DNA of 37,592 bases, from assembly GCA_017623815.1 (NCBI GenBank), contig JAGAOK010000035.1, forward strand, positions 1 through 37,592, written 5' to 3'. Each line of letters opens with the position of its first letter. Position 1 is the stretch's first letter. The translations under genes and the position numbers were made by a program. Source of the DNA: Lachnospiraceae bacterium (GTDB lineage Bacteria > Bacillota > Clostridia > Lachnospirales > Lachnospiraceae). The notes beneath the pieces are model-generated. The model had not been told where the DNA came from. It ran no database searches and saw only the letters and a list, made by a program, of their open reading frames with translations. Below, piece by piece: positions 33,152 through 37,592 of the stretch.

Positions 33152-33179
33152 TTGTGATATACTATCGTCAGTATATACA
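33152..33179 (+). promoter_or_regulatory. Probable dut promoter
   Basis: TTGTGA (33152-33157), 16 bp, TATACA (33174-33179). The spacer holds the palindrome TATACT-ATCGTC-AGTATA (33158-33175). Confidence 0.4.
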
Positions 33180-33239
33180 ATAGTAGTACAAATACTAAAT
33201 ATTACACCCTACACTTATATCACAAGGAGACTAACTATC

Positions 33240-33674
33240 ATGAAAGAAATTCGTATTCAGTATTTAGATGACTCGATTGAAAAATTAACATACATAGACG
33301 GCAAATCCGACTGGATTGATCTTAGAAGTGCCATGGACGTGGAACTTAAAGCCGGAGAATTCAAACTGATTCATCTCGGTGTGGCCATGCAGCTTCCGGA
33401 AGGCTATGAAGCACATGTGGTGCCACGTAGCTCCACTTACAAAAATTTCGGAATCATTCAGACGAACCACTGCGGAATCATCGACTGCTCCTACTGCGGT
33501 CCGGATGACTGGTGGTATATGCCGGTTTATGCGCTGCGCGACACTGTCATTCACAAAAATGACCGCATCTGCCAGTTCCGTATTATGGAAAATCAGCCGA
33601 AGCTTGTTTTTGATGAAGTAGAAAAGTTAGGCGGAAGCAACCGCGGCGGAATCGGAAGCACCGGTAAAAATTAA
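33240..33674 (+). CDS. dut: dUTP diphosphatase
   Basis: The 144-aa trimeric-type dUTPase hydrolyses dUTP to dUMP, keeping uracil out of DNA. Motif 1 is [11 protein letters not shown], motif 2 [11 protein letters not shown], motif 3 [15 protein letters not shown] with the catalytic Asp of GIID, motif 4 RICQFRI, and motif 5 [10 protein letters not shown]. Motif 3 carries a Cys-rich variation and an insertion (DDWW) compared with the usual GVIDADYRGE. AAGGAG lies 10 bases before the ATG. Confidence 0.92.
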   Translation: MKEIRIQYLDDSIEKLTYIDGKSDWIDLRSAMDVELKAGEFKLIHLGVAMQLPEGYEAHVVPRSSTYKNFGIIQTNHCGIIDCSYCGPDDWWYMPVYALRDTVIHKNDRICQFRIMENQPKLVFDEVEKLGGSNRGGIGSTGKN

Positions 33675-33675
33675 A

Positions 33676-33720
33676 AAAAAGCAGCTGTCAGGCATTTTGC
33701 TTAACAGCTGCTTCTTATTT
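33676..33720. terminator. Bidirectional terminator between dut and nadA
   Basis: AGCAGCTGT (33680-33688) and ACAGCTGCT (33704-33712) form a 9-bp stem with a 15-base loop. A run of A on the left and T-rich sequence on the right let it end both convergent transcripts; the run is longer for nadA. Confidence 0.85.
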
Positions 33721-33726
33721 TTTATA

Positions 33727-34656
33727 CTATCCCAATCTCAGCATAGCATCCAGACTCTTCTTAGCCGCCAGACGCACTTCTTCTGCTAATATAATCTCCT
33801 CTCCTGCATCCCCTTTCACGCAGTGATACACATCTGCCAAAGTGGTCAGCTTCATGTCGTGACATACGAGTTTCCTTGATAACGGATAGAATTTTTTCTC
33901 CGGACACTCAAACTGCAAGTGTTGTACAATGCTGTTTTCCGTTCCGATGATAAACTCATCATGCGTGCTTTTTTTCACATAATCCATAATTCCTGTAGTA
34001 CTTCCTATGTAATCCGCCATTTCGGAAACGCCGCCGATACATTCCGGGTGCACCAAAAACTCTGCCTTCGGATGCTTTTCTTTTACTGCAAGTGCTTCTT
34101 CCTTTATGATACCTGCATGAATCGGACATCCGCCGGAAACCAGCTGAAGATTCTTATTTGGAACCTGCTTTGCCACCCATGCTCCCAGATTGCAGTCAGG
34201 TATAAACAGGATATCCTTTTCTTTCATATTTTGAACGATCTTTACTGCTGATGCCGACGTCACGCAGACATCACAGACCGTCTTAATCTCTGTGGTTGTA
34301 TTGATATAGGCAACCACGGCATAGCCGGGATACTGCTCTTTTAACTTTTTGATTTTTTCCGCATCAAACTGTCTTGCCATCGGACAGTCTGCCTCGGAAT
34401 GGGACAAAAGCACCTTCTTTTCCGGTGCTAAAATTTTCACTGTCTCTGCCATGAACCGGACACCGCACATCAGAACCGTCTTCTGTGGTGCCACAGCCGC
34501 TTTTTCGCTAAGGCCGTAAGAATCACCGATATAATCCGCAACTTCTAAAATATCATGACTTTGGTATGCATGCGCCAAAATACAGATATCCTTTTCTTTC
34601 TTTAATCTTATGATTTCATCTTGTAATTGTCTTGTTGTACTCATCGTCGTCTCCAT
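33727..34656 (-). CDS. nadA: Quinolinate synthase NadA
   Basis: The 309-aa enzyme condenses iminoaspartate (from NadB) with dihydroxyacetone phosphate to quinolinate. The three [4Fe-4S] cysteines are seen in LMCGVRFMAET, FLVHPECIGG and LVCHDMKLTTL; AHAYQSHDILEVADYIGDSY at the N-terminus is also typical. Start ATG at 34654-34656 follows GAGG; a second ATG at 34642-34644 with GGAG before it is equally possible. It is divergent from nadB, so the two partner enzymes share a control region. Confidence 0.95.
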   Translation of the reverse strand: METTMSTTRQLQDEIIRLKKEKDICILAHAYQSHDILEVADYIGDSYGLSEKAAVAPQKTVLMCGVRFMAETVKILAPEKKVLLSHSEADCPMARQFDAEKIKKLKEQYPGYAVVAYINTTTEIKTVCDVCVTSASAVKIVQNMKEKDILFIPDCNLGAWVAKQVPNKNLQLVSGGCPIHAGIIKEEALAVKEKHPKAEFLVHPECIGGVSEMADYIGSTTGIMDYVKKSTHDEFIIGTENSIVQHLQFECPEKKFYPLSRKLVCHDMKLTTLADVYHCVKGDAGEEIILAEEVRLAAKKSLDAMLRLG

Positions 34657-34696
34657 TCTCTCCCCTCATATCCTGATTCTCTCCGGACCGTTACTC

Positions 34697-34725
34697 ATTA
34701 TAATAAAGTCAATTTGCACTGTCAA
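34697..34725 (-). promoter_or_regulatory. Perfect sigma-A promoter of nadA
   Basis: On the minus strand TTGACA (34720-34725), 17 bp, TATAAT (34697-34702); both boxes match consensus exactly. Confidence 0.85.
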
Positions 34726-34762
34726 GACATATGTATACATTTACTTATCACCTGTCTTGTCA
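34720..34762. promoter_or_regulatory. Candidate NiaR operators covering both nad promoters
   Basis: TGTC-AA-GACA (34720-34729) overlaps the nadA -35 box, and TGTC-TT-GTCA (34753-34762) overlaps the nadB -35 box; their first bases are 33 bp apart. The niaR gene ends the nadB operon. That NiaR binds here is inference from position and symmetry. Confidence 0.6.
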
Positions 34763-34785
34763 ATTGTAAAATCATGTGTTATACT
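34757..34785 (+). promoter_or_regulatory. Sigma-A promoter of nadB-nadC-niaR
   Basis: TTGTCA (34757-34762), 17 bp, TATACT (34780-34785). Confidence 0.75.
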
Positions 34786-34849
34786 GGTCGCTGTGATTAT
34801 TGATTCAACATAAATTTTACGCGTGTATTCGCACGAGAAAGCTGGTTTT

Positions 34850-36133
34850 ATGACAACAGATATACTGATTGTGGGAAGCGGCTGCGCCGGTCTGTATGCG
34901 GCTCTCCACCTCCCCAAAGAGAAAACGGTTACCATTATTACAAAAACCGATGTCGAAAGCAACGATTCCTTTCTGGCACAAGGCGGTATGTGTATGTTAA
35001 AGGATCCTGATGACTTCGACTCCTATTTTGAAGATACTTTAAAGGCCGGTCACTATGAAAATGACAAAACTTCAGTTGAGATTATGATAAAATCGTCACC
35101 TGATGTCGTGGCTGATCTGGTCAGCTACGGTGTTGACTTTCAAAAAGAGGCGGACGGCTCCTTTTGCTTTACCAGAGAAGGCGCCCACTCCGAAAAACGA
35201 ATTCTTTTTCACAAGGATATTACAGGAAAAGAAATTACCTCGCATCTTCTTGCACAGGTCAGAACCTTAAAAAATGTAACGATACTGGAGCACACGACGC
35301 TTTTAGATCTTCTTTGCGAAGAAAATACCTGTTACGGAGCTGTCGTTCAAACTGAGGATGGGTCTGTATCCCGCATCAGCGCAGACTATACAATGCTTGC
35401 GACAGGCGGTATCGGCGGGCTCTATCGACATTCGACGAATTTCCGTCATTTGACCGGAGATGCCATCGCAATTGCGCTAAAACATAATATACCTACCAAA
35501 GATTTGAATTATATTCAGATTCACCCGACTACTCTTTACGGAAAAGAAAAAGGCGAACGCAGTTTCCTTATTTCTGAATCCGTCCGCGGGGAAGGTGCCC
35601 TGTTATACGACAAAAACATGAATCGGTTTGTCAATGAATTATTACCGCGTGACCTGCTCACGGAGGCAATCTATGCACAGATGGAAAAGGACGGCACCGA
35701 TTTTGTCTGGGAAGATTTAAGACCGATTCCCGAAGAAGAACTGGAACTGCATTTTCCGAATATCGTGGCCCACTGCAAAAAAATGGGCTATGACGTGACA
35801 AAGGAATGCATCCCGGTGGTACCTGCACAGCACTATTTTATGGGCGGTATCGAAGTGGATCACAATTCAAAAACTTCCATGGAACGCCTTTATGCCATCG
35901 GCGAAACCGCATGCAACGGCGTGCACGGCAAAAACCGGCTGGCGAGCAATTCTCTCTTGGAAAGTCTGGTATTTGCAAAACGTGCAGCACTGGATCTTTC
36001 AGAAAATTATACAAACGCCGGCGATAAAGGAAATACCATTTCCTCTGATATTAGCTGCGAAACGGATTTAGAAGCACTCGCAAACGAATATCGCGACTTA
36101 CTTCTTCCAAAGCTAAAACATAAAAAACACTGA
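34850..36133 (+). CDS. nadB: L-aspartate oxidase NadB
   Basis: The 427-aa flavoenzyme oxidises L-aspartate to iminoaspartate. The FAD-binding motif ILIVGSGCAGLYAAL opens the protein; later blocks SFLAQGGM, GREGAHS-like FTREGAHSEKRILF, DLNYIQIHPTTLYG, and VPAQHYFMGGIEVD followed by NGVHGKNRLASNSLLESLVF are all family hallmarks. The C-terminal helical domain is short compared with the ~540-aa E. coli enzyme, as is usual in Clostridia. ATG at 34850 is chosen by homology; the ribosome site is weak, and a GTG at 34823 lies upstream. Confidence 0.93.
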   Translation: MTTDILIVGSGCAGLYAALHLPKEKTVTIITKTDVESNDSFLAQGGMCMLKDPDDFDSYFEDTLKAGHYENDKTSVEIMIKSSPDVVADLVSYGVDFQKEADGSFCFTREGAHSEKRILFHKDITGKEITSHLLAQVRTLKNVTILEHTTLLDLLCEENTCYGAVVQTEDGSVSRISADYTMLATGGIGGLYRHSTNFRHLTGDAIAIALKHNIPTKDLNYIQIHPTTLYGKEKGERSFLISESVRGEGALLYDKNMNRFVNELLPRDLLTEAIYAQMEKDGTDFVWEDLRPIPEEELELHFPNIVAHCKKMGYDVTKECIPVVPAQHYFMGGIEVDHNSKTSMERLYAIGETACNGVHGKNRLASNSLLESLVFAKRAALDLSENYTNAGDKGNTISSDISCETDLEALANEYRDLLLPKLKHKKH

Positions 36134-36171
36134 TACATTACATATAGCAAAGTATAGAAAGGACGAAACCA

Positions 36172-37029
36172 ATGAATAATCCAATTACATTAACCTTAAA
36201 CGCAGACCCGTTCATCTTAAGCGCACTCCGCGAGGACATCACAAGCGAGGATGTCTCCACAAACAGCGTGACGCCAGAAAAACAGTTGGGATGCGCAGAT
36301 CTTATCTGTAAAGAAGACGGCATTATCTGCGGTCTTGAGATTTTTGCAAGAGTATTTACGCTCCTTGACCCAAGCTGTCAGGTTGAACTTCTGGCCAAAG
36401 ACGGAGACGCAGTGAAAAACGGTCAGCTTCTGGCCAAACTGACCGGCGATATCCGCACCATCTTAAGCGGCGAGAGAACTGCTCTCAATTATCTGCAGCG
36501 TATGAGCGGTGTTGCGACTTACACCCACAACGTGGCAAGCCTCTTAGACGGTACTTCCATCAAGCTTTTGGATACCAGAAAAACCACACCGAACAATCGT
36601 CTGTTTGAAAAATACGCAGTACGCGTAGGCGGCGGTAACAATCACCGCTATAATCTCTCTGACGGTGTGTTACTAAAGGACAACCATATCGGAGCCGCAG
36701 GTGGTGTGCGTCAGGCCATCGAAATGGCTAAAGCTTATGCACCGTTTGTCCGTAAAATTGAAGTCGAAGTGGAAAACCTTGATATGGTACGCGAGGCCGT
36801 GGAAGCCGGTGCCCACATCATCATGCTGGATAACATGTCCCATGAACAAATGGCAGAAGCACTGAATATCATCGACGGCCGTGCAGAAGTTGAAATTTCC
36901 GGAAATGTTACCAAAGAAAACATTGAGAAAATCAAAGACCTCAAGGTAGATTATATTTCATCCGGTGCGCTTACGCACTCCTCTCCTATCTTAGATGTCT
37001 CTTTAAAGAACCTTCATCCGATTGATTAG
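36172..37029 (+). CDS. nadC: Nicotinate-nucleotide diphosphorylase (carboxylating) NadC
   Basis: The 285-aa enzyme converts quinolinate and PRPP to nicotinate mononucleotide. Motifs include REDITSEDVSTNS, SGERTALNYLQRMSGVATYT, LDTRKTTPNNRLFEKYAV, GGGNNHRYNLSDGVLLKDNH and EVEVENLDMVREAVEAGAHI. AGAAAGGA lies upstream of the ATG. It follows nadB by 38 bp in the same operon. Confidence 0.96.
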   Translation: MNNPITLTLNADPFILSALREDITSEDVSTNSVTPEKQLGCADLICKEDGIICGLEIFARVFTLLDPSCQVELLAKDGDAVKNGQLLAKLTGDIRTILSGERTALNYLQRMSGVATYTHNVASLLDGTSIKLLDTRKTTPNNRLFEKYAVRVGGGNNHRYNLSDGVLLKDNHIGAAGGVRQAIEMAKAYAPFVRKIEVEVENLDMVREAVEAGAHIIMLDNMSHEQMAEALNIIDGRAEVEISGNVTKENIEKIKDLKVDYISSGALTHSSPILDVSLKNLHPID

Positions 37030-37048
37030 TTATAGAAAGGAAAAACTC

Positions 37049-37588
37049 ATGAACGGCGAGGAACGAAGAACAAAACTTATAGATTTGTTAAGACAAAGCG
37101 ATGTTCCGCTTTCCGGCAGTCAGCTTGCCCGTCAGGTTGGAGTCAGCCGCCAGGTCATTGTACAGGATATTGCCCTGCTGCGCGCCGGCGAGCACAGCAT
37201 TGTTTCTACCAATCAGGGATATCTGCTCTCTGAATCCTTTGCAGCGACCCGTGTATTTAAAATGATTCACGATGATGACGATGTCGAGGAAGAACTATCC
37301 CTCATCGTAGACTGCGGGGGACGCGTGGAAGATGTATTTGTCTCCCATAAGATTTACAATATCGTCAAAGCCCCGATGAACATCCGATCACGTCTGGATG
37401 TGAAACGTTTTATGGCGGATCTTGCCTCCGGCAAATCCAGTTTACTTAAAAACGTAACCTCCGGATACCATTACCACACGGTAACGGCGGAAAGCGAGGA
37501 AATCCTTGACTATATCCACGATGCTCTGAAGGAGCGCGGATTCCTTGCTCCTTTGCAAGACTATGAACCGGTGGATTTTAACAAATAA
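37049..37588 (+). CDS. niaR: NiaR-family transcriptional repressor (HTH_11 + 3H domain)
   Basis: The 179-aa protein has a winged helix at residues 5-60 (RRTKLIDLLRQSDVPLSGSQ, then LARQVGVSRQVIVQDIALLR) and a C-terminal 3H domain with the conserved histidines in VSHKIYNI and GYHYHTV. NiaR represses NAD synthesis genes when niacin is present. ATG at 37049 has AAAGGA upstream; an ATG at 37022 would overlap nadC. It is the last gene of the nadB-nadC-niaR operon, and the TGTC-WW-GWCA elements at 34720-34762 are its likely targets. Confidence 0.93.
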   Translation: MNGEERRTKLIDLLRQSDVPLSGSQLARQVGVSRQVIVQDIALLRAGEHSIVSTNQGYLLSESFAATRVFKMIHDDDDVEEELSLIVDCGGRVEDVFVSHKIYNIVKAPMNIRSRLDVKRFMADLASGKSSLLKNVTSGYHYHTVTAESEEILDYIHDALKERGFLAPLQDYEPVDFNK

Positions 37589-37592
37589 AAAA

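Overview
The window reads as chromosome of a spore-forming anaerobic Clostridium-type Firmicute, most likely a gut Lachnospiraceae. This rests on gene content (Rex, a monomeric [FeFe] hydrogenase, cotJ and GerA-type spore genes, a high-cysteine 'HCB' protein, a NadA/NadB/NadC/NiaR module), on near-consensus sigma-A promoters and on strong AGGAGG ribosome sites. No phage, insertion sequence, CRISPR array, tRNA or rRNA was seen. Genus cannot be fixed from this sequence alone.

Layout. 1-341 is the 5' part of a TepA/ClpP-like protease gene. 342-709 is non-coding and holds a strong hairpin terminator and an array of paired TGGGTC/GACCCA motifs. 710-3653 carries a 55-aa protein, a GT2 glycosyltransferase, an O-acetylhomoserine sulfhydrylase and an unknown protein. 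3742-4470 is yebC. 4587-9026 is a minus-strand operon, rex - coiled-coil protein - NAD(P)HX repair enzyme - alr - mazF, driven by a perfect promoter that overlaps a candidate Rex site. 9178-11142 is an ABC-F ATPase on the plus strand. A second TGGGTC/GACCCA array lies at 11197-11424. Then come three tandem paralogous membrane proteins and a lactonase-like beta-propeller (minus), and a plus-strand polyamine uptake operon: XRE-cupin regulator, potABCD and an RluA-type pseudouridine synthase (14489-19685).

19713-23356 (minus) has a Cys/His-rich small protein, a DUF5662 protein, a GH13 protein without its catalytic residues and a Sir2-like protein without its catalytic histidine. A DUF1292 gene (plus) follows, then a UvrD-like helicase, gltX and a group-B-like [FeFe] hydrogenase (minus). 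28732-32283 holds a zinc-ribbon/SHOCT protein, the cotJABC spore-coat operon and a SpoVAF/GerA-type spore protein. After an XRE membrane protein and dut, the window ends in divergent nadA and nadB-nadC-niaR. Both nad promoters have -35 boxes embedded in TGTC-WW-GWCA elements, plausible NiaR operators.

The observations most worth following are the two motif arrays with fixed 36-bp pairs and 17/34-bp gaps, the adjacent pseudo-sirtuin and pseudo-debranching enzyme, the hairpin that buries the ribosome site of the Cys/His-rich gene, the helicase without a standard start codon, and mazF without an adjacent antitoxin.
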